Assembly (NCBI GenBank): GCA_036496425.1
Contig: DASXLG010000291.1
Location: 1 to 33,931, forward strand
Reading direction: 5' to 3'
DNA length: 33,931 bases
Source of the DNA: Terriglobia bacterium
Lineage (GTDB): Bacteria; Acidobacteriota; Terriglobia; 20CM-2-55-15
A model generated the notes under the pieces. The model did not search any database and was not told the DNA's origin. It was given only the letters and a program-made list of their open reading frames with translations. Of the stretch, positions 1 to 7,922 are shown in pieces (position 1 is the stretch's first letter; each line of letters begins with the position of its first letter). The position numbers and the translations under genes were made by a program.

Positions 1-28
1 ATGATCCAACCGGCAATAGACTTAAAGC

Positions 29-1954
29 TTAAGAGATCTGCTGGGCGAGCTGATTGACGACCGAATCGTTGATCTTGATCTGCTTGCCGGTTTCCATCCG
101 CTTCTTCACTTCCTGAATGTAGGCGTTGAAATATTCGTCGCGCCTTTCCGGCAGCATCTCGTTGCGAACCATATCCAGCGACTTCTTCATCTCGTCAGGA
201 CTGATTTCCTTGCGTTCCTTGACATCGAAAGCCAGGGTTTTGCCTGCCACCGTTACCGGTGAGCCGGGTTTGCCCAGCGGCAGCGTGAACATTTCCTTAT
301 CCAGTTCTGCGATCGAACCGAATTCGGGGAGGGATGCGCCGCGGGTCAGCATGTCGCTGGTTTTCACATCAGCGCCGACGGCCTTTGCCGCAGCGGCCAG
401 GTCCTTTCCGCTCTTCAGCATGTCCTCAATCTGCTTCGCCTTGTCCGCCGCAAGCTGCTTGGCTTTTTCGGTCTTGACGTCTTCCGCGACCTTGGACCGA
501 GCCTCATCGAATGATGCCGGATGAGACGGAGCAATGTCGCTGAGCTGCGGAACGACGAAGCCGCGATCCACCTGAACTGCAGTTCCAATCTCCCCCTTGG
601 CCATCCCGAACATCTTTTTTTCGAGTTCGGCAGCGTTGCCGAGTTCGGGGATCGGTGTGCCTTGCTCCACGAGAGGCGTTTCTTTGACCTGTGCGTTGTA
701 CTTCGCGGCGACCGCGTCGAGGTTCTTGTTATTCACAAGATCCACCGCAATCTGCTGAGCCAGGTCGCTCGCTTTCTGTTCGGCCTTGCGCGTTTCCACG
801 ATCGGACGGATGGCTTCCTTCATTTCCTCGAAGGGCCGCACCCGCGCTTCCTGTTTGCCGTTCACTTTGATGATATGGATACCGGCCTGTGACTGCACCA
901 GGTCGCTGATTGCACCGACACCCAGGCTGAAGGCCACTTTTTCAAACTCCGGAACCATCTGTCCGCGTCCGAAATCGCCCAGATCGCCGCCGCTCTTGGC
1001 CGTGGCGTCTTCGGAATACTCCTTGGCCAACATGCCGAAGTCTTCACCCTTCTTGGCGCGTTCCAGCACCATCTGGGCTTTCTCTTTGATTTTTGCAATC
1101 TCTTCAGGGGTCTTTCCCTGCGTCTTGAAGAGGATGTGCTGGGCCTTCACGCGCTCCGGAAGCGTGTACTCGTTTTTATGCTGCTCGTAGTACTGGCGAA
1201 GTTCATCGTCCGTGACTTTGATATCGGCCCGCAGTTTAAGCGATTCGAGAAAGATGTACCTGGCTTTCCGTTTTTCCGGGACCGTGTACTTCGCCTTGTT
1301 TTTCTCGTAATAGTCTTTCTCGTCCTGATCCGAAACCGTGACTTTGCTTTCGAGCTTGGATGCATCGATCACAAAGTAATCGAGTTTGGCCTTTTCGTTA
1401 CGGCGTTTGTATTCCTCTTCCACATCTTTGTCGCTGACACTGACGGCCGCCGTGATAAAGCTTTTCAGCTTGTCGGTGAGAATCTCGTTTGCGACATTGG
1501 ACTCAAAGTCTTCAACGGTGAGATTGTTTTGAGCCAGGATCGCCTGATAGCGGTCCTGGCCGATGAACGCGCCGTTCTCCCGGAAAACAGCGTTTTCCAG
1601 AATCTTTTGTTCGATTTCCGCGGGCGTGACATTCAAACCCAGACGTTTTGCTTCCTCGGTAACCACGTGGCGGGTGACGAGGGCATCCATGATCTGGCGG
1701 TCGAACCGGAATGCCTTCAACATCTCGGGGTTGATCTGGCCGCGCATGCGATCGACATAATTTCGATATGCCGTCTGAAATTCCTTTGCACTGATGCTAT
1801 CGTGGCCAATCGAGGCGACGTCGCCGGTCAGATTAACGCTTGGGAGGTCTCCTAACGGGATGTACAGGGCCACCAGACTGACGCTGAAAACGAATATGAG
1901 GATGATCCAGATCCACTTCAGGTTCGATTGCTGGCGCCTCATGAAATCCAACAT
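29..1954 (-). CDS. ppiD: PpiD/SurA-type periplasmic peptidyl-prolyl isomerase, membrane anchored
   Basis: A 641-residue foldase expected to assist folding of exported and outer-membrane proteins. The N-terminus (MLDFMRRQQSNLKW) is followed by one membrane segment at about residues 12-34, placing the rest in the periplasm, as in PpiD. A SurA_N-like helical region covers roughly 45-190. A parvulin (PpiC) domain lies at about 265-365, with the family features VKAQHILF, a GGDLGDFGRG loop and GIHIIKV. Degenerate rotamase-like segments and a Lys-rich helical tail follow. I chose the ATG at 1954 rather than one 28 codons upstream because GGAGGA lies 6 nt before it and the membrane anchor then starts correctly. 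It is divergent from mreB. The family is clear; the exact name (PpiD versus another SurA_N protein) is less so. Confidence 0.88.
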   Translation of the reverse strand: MLDFMRRQQSNLKWIWIILIFVFSVSLVALYIPLGDLPSVNLTGDVASIGHDSISAKEFQTAYRNYVDRMRGQINPEMLKAFRFDRQIMDALVTRHVVTEEAKRLGLNVTPAEIEQKILENAVFRENGAFIGQDRYQAILAQNNLTVEDFESNVANEILTDKLKSFITAAVSVSDKDVEEEYKRRNEKAKLDYFVIDASKLESKVTVSDQDEKDYYEKNKAKYTVPEKRKARYIFLESLKLRADIKVTDDELRQYYEQHKNEYTLPERVKAQHILFKTQGKTPEEIAKIKEKAQMVLERAKKGEDFGMLAKEYSEDATAKSGGDLGDFGRGQMVPEFEKVAFSLGVGAISDLVQSQAGIHIIKVNGKQEARVRPFEEMKEAIRPIVETRKAEQKASDLAQQIAVDLVNNKNLDAVAAKYNAQVKETPLVEQGTPIPELGNAAELEKKMFGMAKGEIGTAVQVDRGFVVPQLSDIAPSHPASFDEARSKVAEDVKTEKAKQLAADKAKQIEDMLKSGKDLAAAAKAVGADVKTSDMLTRGASLPEFGSIAELDKEMFTLPLGKPGSPVTVAGKTLAFDVKERKEISPDEMKKSLDMVRNEMLPERRDEYFNAYIQEVKKRMETGKQIKINDSVVNQLAQQIS

Positions 1955-2019
1955 AAACGGTCCTCCAAAACGACTATGGTAACAGAATTTAGGAGTGATA
2001 CCGTGGGGGAATGGATTTC

Positions 2020-2028
2020 TGGTATGAT
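2020..2028 (+). promoter_or_regulatory. Candidate extended -10 promoter for the mre operon
   Basis: TGGTATGAT matches an extended -10 (TGn plus TATGAT) and lies about 90 nt before the mreB ATG in the ppiD-mreB divergent region. No good -35 is visible at the usual distance, which extended -10 promoters tolerate. Confidence 0.35.
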
Positions 2029-2117
2029 GCACAGACATCTCGGTCTCAACCCCTGCCCGGTAGGTGCTTGATCGAATTAAGATTTCTCCTCAAGAACTAA
2101 GGAGCCCAAAAACTTCC

Positions 2118-3143
2118 ATGAACTTTCGCCCGCTGTTTAGTTTGTTTTCCAGCGATCTTGCCATCGATCTGGGCACAGCGAATACTCTGGTGTACGCCAA
2201 AGGCCGTGGCATCGTCGTCAACGAACCCTCCATTGTTGCCATCAACAAACTCACAAACCAGCCGGAAGCTGTCGGTAAGGAAGCCAAGGAAATGCTTGGA
2301 AGGACTCCGGGCAACATCGTCGCCATACGGCCGATGAAAGACGGCGTCATCGCCGACTTCACGGTCACGGAGAAGATGCTGACGTATTTCATCCAGAAGG
2401 CCCACAGCCGGAAGGTATTGGTTCACCCGCGAATCGTGATCGGCGTACCGTCAGGAATCACGCAGGTCGAGAAGCGGGCCGTACAGGACTCGGCGTATCG
2501 CGCAAAGGCGAGCGAGGCCCATCTTGTCGAACAGGCAATGGCGGCCGCCATCGGCGCCGGACTGCCGGTCACGGAACCATCGGGAAATATGATCGTCGAC
2601 ATCGGCGGCGGTACCACGGAAATTGCCGTCATTTCCTTGTCGGGCGTGGTTCACAGCCGTTCCGACAAAACCGCCGGCAACGAGATGGATGAAGCGATTA
2701 CGCAATACATAAAAAGGAAATACAACCTGCTCATCGGTGAGCGTACAGCGGAGCAGATCAAGATCGAGGTCGGATCTGCTTATCCGTTGGAGCAGCCCCG
2801 CACGATGGAAATCAAAGGGCGCGATCTGATGGAAGGGGTTCCGAAAAGCGTGATCGTCTCGGACGAGGAAATCCGCGAGGCTCTCGATGAGTGCATCAAC
2901 ATCATTGTGAATTCGATCCGCGTCGTGCTCGAGCGCACGCCGCCCGAACTCTCGGCAGATATCGCCGATCGCGGCATCGTGCTTGCCGGCGGAGGTGCGC
3001 TGATCAAGAACCTCGACAAGCGGATACGTGAAGAGACCGGGCTGCCCGTAACGTTGGCGGAAAATCCATTGTCGTGCGTGGTTCTGGGTACAGGTAAGAT
3101 GTTAAGCGACTTCGATCTGCTGAGAAAAATCGCGATCAACTAA
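2118..3143 (+). CDS. mreB: Rod shape-determining protein MreB
   Basis: Bacterial actin homologue of 341 residues. It polymerises on the inner face of the cytoplasmic membrane and positions the elongation machinery for lateral-wall peptidoglycan synthesis. Actin-fold nucleotide-binding motifs are intact: DLAIDLGTANTLVY near the N-terminus (phosphate 1), DIGGGTTEIAVIS (phosphate 2) and GIVLAGGGALI (adenosine). The ATG at 2118 gives the usual short amphipathic start (MNFRPLFSLFSSDLA). A GTG further upstream would add an uncharacteristic tail, and AAGGAG lies 14 nt before the chosen ATG. First gene of mreB-mreC-mreD-mrdA-rodA, the standard elongasome order. A rod shape is inferred for the host. 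Confidence 0.97.
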   Translation: MNFRPLFSLFSSDLAIDLGTANTLVYAKGRGIVVNEPSIVAINKLTNQPEAVGKEAKEMLGRTPGNIVAIRPMKDGVIADFTVTEKMLTYFIQKAHSRKVLVHPRIVIGVPSGITQVEKRAVQDSAYRAKASEAHLVEQAMAAAIGAGLPVTEPSGNMIVDIGGGTTEIAVISLSGVVHSRSDKTAGNEMDEAITQYIKRKYNLLIGERTAEQIKIEVGSAYPLEQPRTMEIKGRDLMEGVPKSVIVSDEEIREALDECINIIVNSIRVVLERTPPELSADIADRGIVLAGGGALIKNLDKRIREETGLPVTLAENPLSCVVLGTGKMLSDFDLLRKIAIN

Positions 3144-3151
3144 CAACTTGG

Positions 3152-4018
3152 ATGAGCCGAACCGTTGTCGAATCCAAAAAACCTGTCTGGATCGTGCTTG
3201 CGGCTGCTCTCATCATTCACACCGGCCTCATTTCGCTGCAGGGCCGGCGCCGCATCGACACGAGTTTTGTTCGAATGTGGATTCTCGACTCGCTGGCTCC
3301 GATGGAGAAGCTCGTCGACCGGTCCTCATACGGCGTTCTCTATGTGTGGGACCACTACATCGCGCTGATCGGCCTTCACGACGAAAACCAGCGTCTGAAA
3401 CATGAAAACGACGAGCTTCGTATGCAGATTGCGGGCAATCACGAAGCCGTGCTCGAAGCGAATCGGGTGCGGGCGCTCGCCGGTCTCCAGGATTCCGGGA
3501 TCGGCAAGACGGTGGTGGCCCGGGTCATCGGCCGCGACGCTTCAAGGAGCCAGACCGTGACGATCGACAAAGGACGCGCCCACGGAGTGAAACCCGATTC
3601 CGCGGTGATCACCGCGGATGGAATTGTGGGACGCGTGATTCAGTCCAGCAATTTCTTTTCGATCGTGCAATTGATTACGGACTCTCAGGGCGCGGTCGGC
3701 GTAATGCTGGAATCCACCAGGCGGCAGGGCATCGTTCGCGGCACCGGCGGCGTTGAGCTGGATCTCGATTACATCGATGACGACAACGAACTGAAAGCGG
3801 GAGACAAATTCCTGACGTCCGGGCAGGATCGGATTTATCCCAAAGGCCTGCCGATGGGCATCATCACCAATGTCGGCAACCGTCGCGCCGGGGGGCTGAT
3901 CCGGGCAGTGCAAATCCGCCCCACTGCCGATCTCGGCCGTTTGGAAGATGTTCTGTGCATCACGGAGAGGTCTCAAGCTGTCGATGCCGATCCGGTTTAC
4001 GGGCCGCCGGCGCCATGA
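3152..4018 (+). CDS. mreC: Rod shape-determining protein MreC
   Basis: MreC, 288 residues, the periplasmic scaffold that links MreB and MreD to PBP2 and RodA. It has a short cytoplasmic N-terminus, one membrane helix at about residues 10-28, a coiled coil at about 75-110 (HDENQRLKHENDELRMQ), and then the beta-rich MreC domain with the typical TVTIDKGRAHGVKPDSAVI and FLTSGQDRIYPKGLPMG segments. It starts 8 nt after the mreB stop with no strong Shine-Dalgarno, so translation is probably coupled to mreB. Length and order are normal. Confidence 0.95.
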   Translation: MSRTVVESKKPVWIVLAAALIIHTGLISLQGRRRIDTSFVRMWILDSLAPMEKLVDRSSYGVLYVWDHYIALIGLHDENQRLKHENDELRMQIAGNHEAVLEANRVRALAGLQDSGIGKTVVARVIGRDASRSQTVTIDKGRAHGVKPDSAVITADGIVGRVIQSSNFFSIVQLITDSQGAVGVMLESTRRQGIVRGTGGVELDLDYIDDDNELKAGDKFLTSGQDRIYPKGLPMGIITNVGNRRAGGLIRAVQIRPTADLGRLEDVLCITERSQAVDADPVYGPPAP

Positions 4019-4040
4019 ACACTCGATGTTGAATAAGTAG

Positions 4041-4568
4041 ATGGCGACTGACTATTCCATGACTCGAATCAGCACGCTTGCGATCATCGGAAAGTTCGCG
4101 ATCGCGCTGATTGCCGTGGTCGTCACTCAAGGCATTTTATCCTTTAAATTCAAGGTCTTCGGGTACTTTGACCTGCCCCTGATCTGCTCCGTCTTTTACG
4201 GTTTTACCCTGGGTAACCCGATTGCATCGATCCTGATCGGCAGTTCGCTCGGCCTCATGCAGGACAGCCTTTCGGGCGCCGTTCTGGGCGCCAACGGCTT
4301 GAGTAAGACACTCATCGGGTTCTTCGCCGCTTCTGCCGTGTCCAAGTTCGCCGTCGATCAGCCGATTACCCGCATTTTTGCTTTGTTTTTGTTTAGCATA
4401 GGGGATGGCATACTGGTTACTATTCTTGGTTTAATGGTGAGTCCAACAGGATCGAGCGCGATCTATAGTGGCGCACTGGGCAGATGGCTACTATCAGCGA
4501 CATTCAATACGCTGCTTGGACTGGTTTTATTCGGATATCACGACCGGTGGACCGATGCTAGAACGTGA
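4041..4568 (+). CDS. mreD: Rod shape-determining protein MreD
   Basis: MreD, about 175 residues, a polytopic inner-membrane protein with five or six predicted helices that completes the MreBCD complex. The segment SILIGSSLGLMQDSLSGAVLGANGLSKTLIGF matches the conserved family region in which a membrane loop carries Gly, Gln/Asp and Ser/Leu residues. The start at 4041 (MATDYSMTRIS) has no clear Shine-Dalgarno; the ATG at 4059 is an alternative. The 3' end overlaps mrdA by 14 nt, consistent with coupled translation in one operon. Confidence 0.9.
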   Translation: MATDYSMTRISTLAIIGKFAIALIAVVVTQGILSFKFKVFGYFDLPLICSVFYGFTLGNPIASILIGSSLGLMQDSLSGAVLGANGLSKTLIGFFAASAVSKFAVDQPITRIFALFLFSIGDGILVTILGLMVSPTGSSAIYSGALGRWLLSATFNTLLGLVLFGYHDRWTDART

Positions 4569-6384
4569 AGAGGCGTCGCTGCTTCGTTGGCGCGCAAGTT
4601 TCATCTCATATTGTTTCATTGCAATCCTGTTTGTGCTTGCATTCGGTTTCTGGAACGCTCAAGTCGTGCAGTCCGGATATTACGAGCAGCGCGCGGAAGA
4701 AAATCGAATCCGGCAAATTCCGCTGCGCGCGCCACGCGGCCGTATCTTTGATCGTTTCCATCGGGTTCTTGCCGACAACCGGCCTTCATACGACATCATT
4801 CTGATTCGCGAGAACAGTCCTCACACGGTTGAACAGACCGCCGCCATGCTTGCCGAAGGCGTCACCATGTCGAAGGACGAGCTGATGGACCGTATCAACC
4901 ACAAGAAACACGATCCGAAATTCCGGCCCATCATTCTGAAGGAAGATGTTTCCGTAGGCGACATCGCATACGTGAAGGCGCATAAGTACGAACTGCCGGA
5001 AATCAGCATCGAACTGCAGCCGCGCCGCCGTTATCTGCAGGATCAAATGGCGGCACATGCCATGGGGTATGTTGGAGAAGTCACCGAGGCCGAGCTGGCG
5101 ACGCCGGATTTCGTGGACTTCAAATCGGGCGACCAGGTTGGAAAGACAGGTCTGGAACGCGAGTACAACAATGTGCTCGTCGGGAAGGACGGATTCAAGC
5201 GGGTCATCGTCAACAACTTCGGCCGCGAAATGGGAAAGCTGGATGAAGAACCGTTCACCGCGGGCAACGACTTGATGACGACGATCGATCTCGATCTGCA
5301 GCGCGCCGCAGAAGACGCCGTCGGCGATCAGATGGGCGCGGTTGTGGCGCTCGATCCGCGAAACGGCGAAATTCTCGCGTTCGTGAGTAAGCCCGCCTAC
5401 GATCCCAATCTGTTTGCCACGCGAATTTCCGCGGCGGATTACCGCAGCCTGGCGGACGACCCGCGTAAACCGATGCTCGACCGCGCCATTCAAAGCAAGT
5501 TTGCGCCGGGCTCGGTATTCAAGGTTTTCGAGGCGGCTGCCGCCCTCGAGGCAGGAACTTTGAATCCATTGCGTACCATTTTCTGTGGCGGCTCCGAAGT
5601 GTTCTACGGGCGCTCCTTTGCATGTGACAAGCACCACGGAACGCTCGACCTGCATGAAGCAATTGTCCATTCATGCGACATCTATTTCTATAACGTCGGA
5701 AAAGAACTGGGAATTGATAATATTTCGACATACGCGAAAATGATGGGACTCGGACGAAAGACCGGCGTGGACTTACCCAATGAAGAGACAGGCCTGATTC
5801 CGTCTCGGGAATGGAAGCTGAAGGCATTAAAAGCGAAGTGGTATGAAGGCGAAACGATCTCTGTCGCCATCGGACAGGGCTATGTCAACATCACTCCAAT
5901 TGAGGTCGCTTGGGCCATGGGTGGACTCACGACCGGCGGCCGCCTGAAGCAGCCACATCTGGTTAATCCGCAAGAGTTGAAAAAGCTTGGATTCCCGGCT
6001 AATGAGGTGGTCGAAGAAGACTACCCGATTCAGGAATCCACCGTCGACTTCGTGACGCAAGCCATGTGGGGCGTGGTCAACGAACAGGGTGGCACGGGAG
6101 GTAACGCGAGGGTCAACGGTTTCGAAGTGGGCGGGAAAACCGGAACGGCGCAGATTGTGGGCGGAAAAGACGCCGGAAAGACTAATAAAGACCGCAGAGA
6201 AAATGCATGGTTCGTCGGATTCGCGCCATATCGGAATCCGGAGATTGTCGTAGCCACAATCATTCAGAACGGCGGGTGGGGCTCCGAAGCGGCCGCGCCG
6301 GTTGCGCACGCCGTCCTGGACACGTATTACAAAAAGAAAATCGGGCAATTCGATGGCAAGCTGGCCACGATTGCGGCGAAATGA
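4555..6384 (+). CDS. mrdA: Penicillin-binding protein 2 (elongasome transpeptidase)
   Basis: PBP2, 609 residues, the peptidoglycan DD-transpeptidase paired with RodA in lateral-wall synthesis. One membrane anchor lies at about 18-38, followed by the dimerisation domain (APRGRIFDRFHRVLADNRPSY) and the transpeptidase domain. All active-site motifs are present: SVFK with Ser320 and Lys323, SCD at 373-375 (PBP2 proteins use SxD rather than SxN) and KTGT near 528. The ATG at 4555 gives the usual short cytoplasmic tail; an ATG 29 codons upstream lies deep inside mreD and is unlikely. The start overlaps the end of mreD. Confidence 0.95.
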   Translation: MLEREEASLLRWRASFISYCFIAILFVLAFGFWNAQVVQSGYYEQRAEENRIRQIPLRAPRGRIFDRFHRVLADNRPSYDIILIRENSPHTVEQTAAMLAEGVTMSKDELMDRINHKKHDPKFRPIILKEDVSVGDIAYVKAHKYELPEISIELQPRRRYLQDQMAAHAMGYVGEVTEAELATPDFVDFKSGDQVGKTGLEREYNNVLVGKDGFKRVIVNNFGREMGKLDEEPFTAGNDLMTTIDLDLQRAAEDAVGDQMGAVVALDPRNGEILAFVSKPAYDPNLFATRISAADYRSLADDPRKPMLDRAIQSKFAPGSVFKVFEAAAALEAGTLNPLRTIFCGGSEVFYGRSFACDKHHGTLDLHEAIVHSCDIYFYNVGKELGIDNISTYAKMMGLGRKTGVDLPNEETGLIPSREWKLKALKAKWYEGETISVAIGQGYVNITPIEVAWAMGGLTTGGRLKQPHLVNPQELKKLGFPANEVVEEDYPIQESTVDFVTQAMWGVVNEQGGTGGNARVNGFEVGGKTGTAQIVGGKDAGKTNKDRRENAWFVGFAPYRNPEIVVATIIQNGGWGSEAAAPVAHAVLDTYYKKKIGQFDGKLATIAAK

Positions 6385-6388
6385 TTTT

Positions 6389-6472
6389 ATTGGAGATTCG
6401 AAATCGGAAGTTCGAAATTGGAGATCGGATTTCAAATTTCCAATTTCGAATCTCTAATCTCGAATCTCCAAT
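6389..6472. repeat. Palindromic repeat, family C copy 1
   Basis: Two 37-nt arms are complementary with about five mismatches, separated by a loop of about 9 nt. Each arm is built from a roughly 14-nt unit related to GGAGATTCGAAATT. It fills the mrdA-rodA gap in the middle of the operon, so it must be transcribed and would form a long hairpin. A degenerate relative lies at 22530-22558. Confidence 0.85.
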
Positions 6473-6490
6473 AGTTATAGGATTGTTTGA

Positions 6491-7594
6491 ATGATCGTTC
6501 CCCTCAAGTCGAAGCGTTTCTGGCAGGACTTCGACTGGCTTTTGCTGGCTGCCGCGTTGCTGCTGTCGGTTATCAGCATCACCGAAATCTACAGCGCCAC
6601 CATGGCGCAAGGCGCATCGACGTACAGCCTCCGTCAATTGGCGTGGGTGGCGTTCGGCGTCGTTTGTTTATTTGTCATTTCTGCGATCGATTATCACCTC
6701 ATTTCGGAACACGTTCCGTGGCTGTATGTGCTCGGGCTCGGCGCTTTGCTCTATACGCTGGTCCTCGGTCATCGCGTTTCCGGCTCGAAAAGCTGGGTCG
6801 GATTCGGATCTCTGGCGTTTCAGCCCTCGGAATTGATCAAAATGATTGTCGTGGTTGCTCTGGCGAGATACCTGTCGGAGCTGCGAAGCAGCAAGTACAT
6901 GACGTTCGCGCAGATTGTCAAAGCCTGCGCGATTGTTATGGTTCCGATGGGACTCATTCTGCTGCAACCGGACCTGGGGACTACGCTGACCTATCTGCCG
7001 GTGATCGCCGTCGGGCTGTTTGTCCGCGGCATACGGCCGGTCGCGCTGGTTTCTCTGGTTCTGGGGTTTGTTCTGGTCCTTCCGGTTTCGTGGATGGTTC
7101 TGAAGCCGTATCAGAAGGAACGTATTTTGACTTTCATGGATCCCGATAGAGATCCCCTCGGCAAGGGCTACCAGGTGACGCAATCGAAGATTGCGATCGG
7201 CTCCGGTGGACTGCTCGGCAAGGGGGTGTTTCGCGGATCTCAAAACACCTTGGGATTTTTGCCAACCCGCCATACCGATTTCATTTTTTCGGTCGTGGGA
7301 GAGGAGTTAGGGTTCGTCGGCGTCATGACCACGCTTGGTCTGTTGTCGTTCATCATTTTCCGGTCGGTATACAATGCGCAGACGGCGCGCGACAATCTGG
7401 GGCTGTTTATTGTGATGGGCGTTGTCGGAGTTTTCTTTTTCCACCTCATTGTCAATGTCGGAATGGTGATCGGATTCATGCCGACTACCGGGATACCGCT
7501 TCCGTTCCTGAGCTATGGGGGATCGTCTGTCCTGAATGCTTATGTTGCTTTGGGGCTGGTGATGAGCGTCCGCCGCTGCCGTTACGTGAATTGA
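6491..7594 (+). CDS. rodA: Peptidoglycan glycosyltransferase RodA (SEDS family)
   Basis: RodA, 367 residues, the SEDS lipid-II polymerase that works with PBP2. It is polytopic, with about ten hydrophobic segments. Family motifs are SKSWVGFGSLAFQPSELIK, LLQPDLGTTLTYLP (the Asp-containing loop), GKGYQVTQSKIAIGSGG, FLPTRHTDFIFSVVGEELGF and the C-terminal GIPLPFLSYGGSS. AGGA lies 8 nt before the ATG. Separated from mrdA only by the family C palindrome. Normal length; last gene of the elongasome operon. Confidence 0.95.
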   Translation: MIVPLKSKRFWQDFDWLLLAAALLLSVISITEIYSATMAQGASTYSLRQLAWVAFGVVCLFVISAIDYHLISEHVPWLYVLGLGALLYTLVLGHRVSGSKSWVGFGSLAFQPSELIKMIVVVALARYLSELRSSKYMTFAQIVKACAIVMVPMGLILLQPDLGTTLTYLPVIAVGLFVRGIRPVALVSLVLGFVLVLPVSWMVLKPYQKERILTFMDPDRDPLGKGYQVTQSKIAIGSGGLLGKGVFRGSQNTLGFLPTRHTDFIFSVVGEELGFVGVMTTLGLLSFIIFRSVYNAQTARDNLGLFIVMGVVGVFFFHLIVNVGMVIGFMPTTGIPLPFLSYGGSSVLNAYVALGLVMSVRRCRYVN

Positions 7595-7602
7595 CCGGAG
7601 CA

Positions 7603-7611
7603 TGTTATATT
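7603..7611 (+). promoter_or_regulatory. Candidate extended -10 promoter for the RNase E/G gene
   Basis: TGTTATATT (TGn plus TATATT) lies just after the rodA stop. A start near 7618 would give a 5' leader of about 228 nt before the RNase E/G ATG. No convincing -35 is seen. Confidence 0.4.
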
Positions 7612-7845
7612 GCGGTTCAGGCGCGGTTTGACCATTTTTATTGATTCAGCGAACGTGGACGTTCGCTATTTAACTAACGCGTCAAAGATTTAAAAAAAGT
7701 TTTGGCCCGTTTAAGAGTTGAGCAGGATGAGATTTCCCGCTCCTCCGGGCACAGGAGTTTTCCATGACAATACGTGACATTTGCCTTGCGGCGAGGTGTC
7801 TCGACGTGTCCCTGTGCGGCGCCATAAACGGGCACAGGAGTTCCG
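7612..7845 (+). promoter_or_regulatory. Structured 5' leader of the RNase E/G gene
   Basis: It contains a perfect 9-bp inverted repeat, AGCGAACGT at 7648-7656 and ACGTTCGCT at 7659-7667. The 13-nt block GGGCACAGGAGTT occurs at 7747-7759 and again at 7830-7842, each a few nt before an ATG (7764 and 7846). CCTGTGC at 7811-7817 is fully complementary to GCACAGG in both copies, so only one Shine-Dalgarno can be paired at a time. In E. coli RNase E represses itself through its leader; a similar switch here is inference. Confidence 0.45.
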
Positions 7846-7922
7846 ATGCAGAAAGAATTGATCATCTCCACGACACAGCAGGAGACCAAACTCGCCATCC
7901 TGGAGGACGACGAGCTCGTTGA
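7764..7922 (+). CDS. Possible 52-codon leader ORF upstream of RNase E/G
   Basis: An ATG preceded by the same GGGCACAGGAGTT block as the RNase E/G start opens a 52-residue frame beginning MTIRDICLAARCLDV. It runs past the RNase E/G ATG in another frame and stops at 7922. It resembles no protein I know, and its C-terminal third is constrained by the overlapping gene. It may act only through its translation, opening or closing the downstream start, or it may be chance. Confidence 0.22.
   Translation: MTIRDICLAARCLDVSLCGAINGHRSSDAERIDHLHDTAGDQTRHPGGRRAR

Noticed and set aside
7648-7667. Intrinsic terminator of the elongasome operon
   Set aside because: The stem is perfect but the loop is only 2 nt and no T-run follows; it lies downstream of the candidate RNase E/G promoter, so a leader hairpin is likelier.
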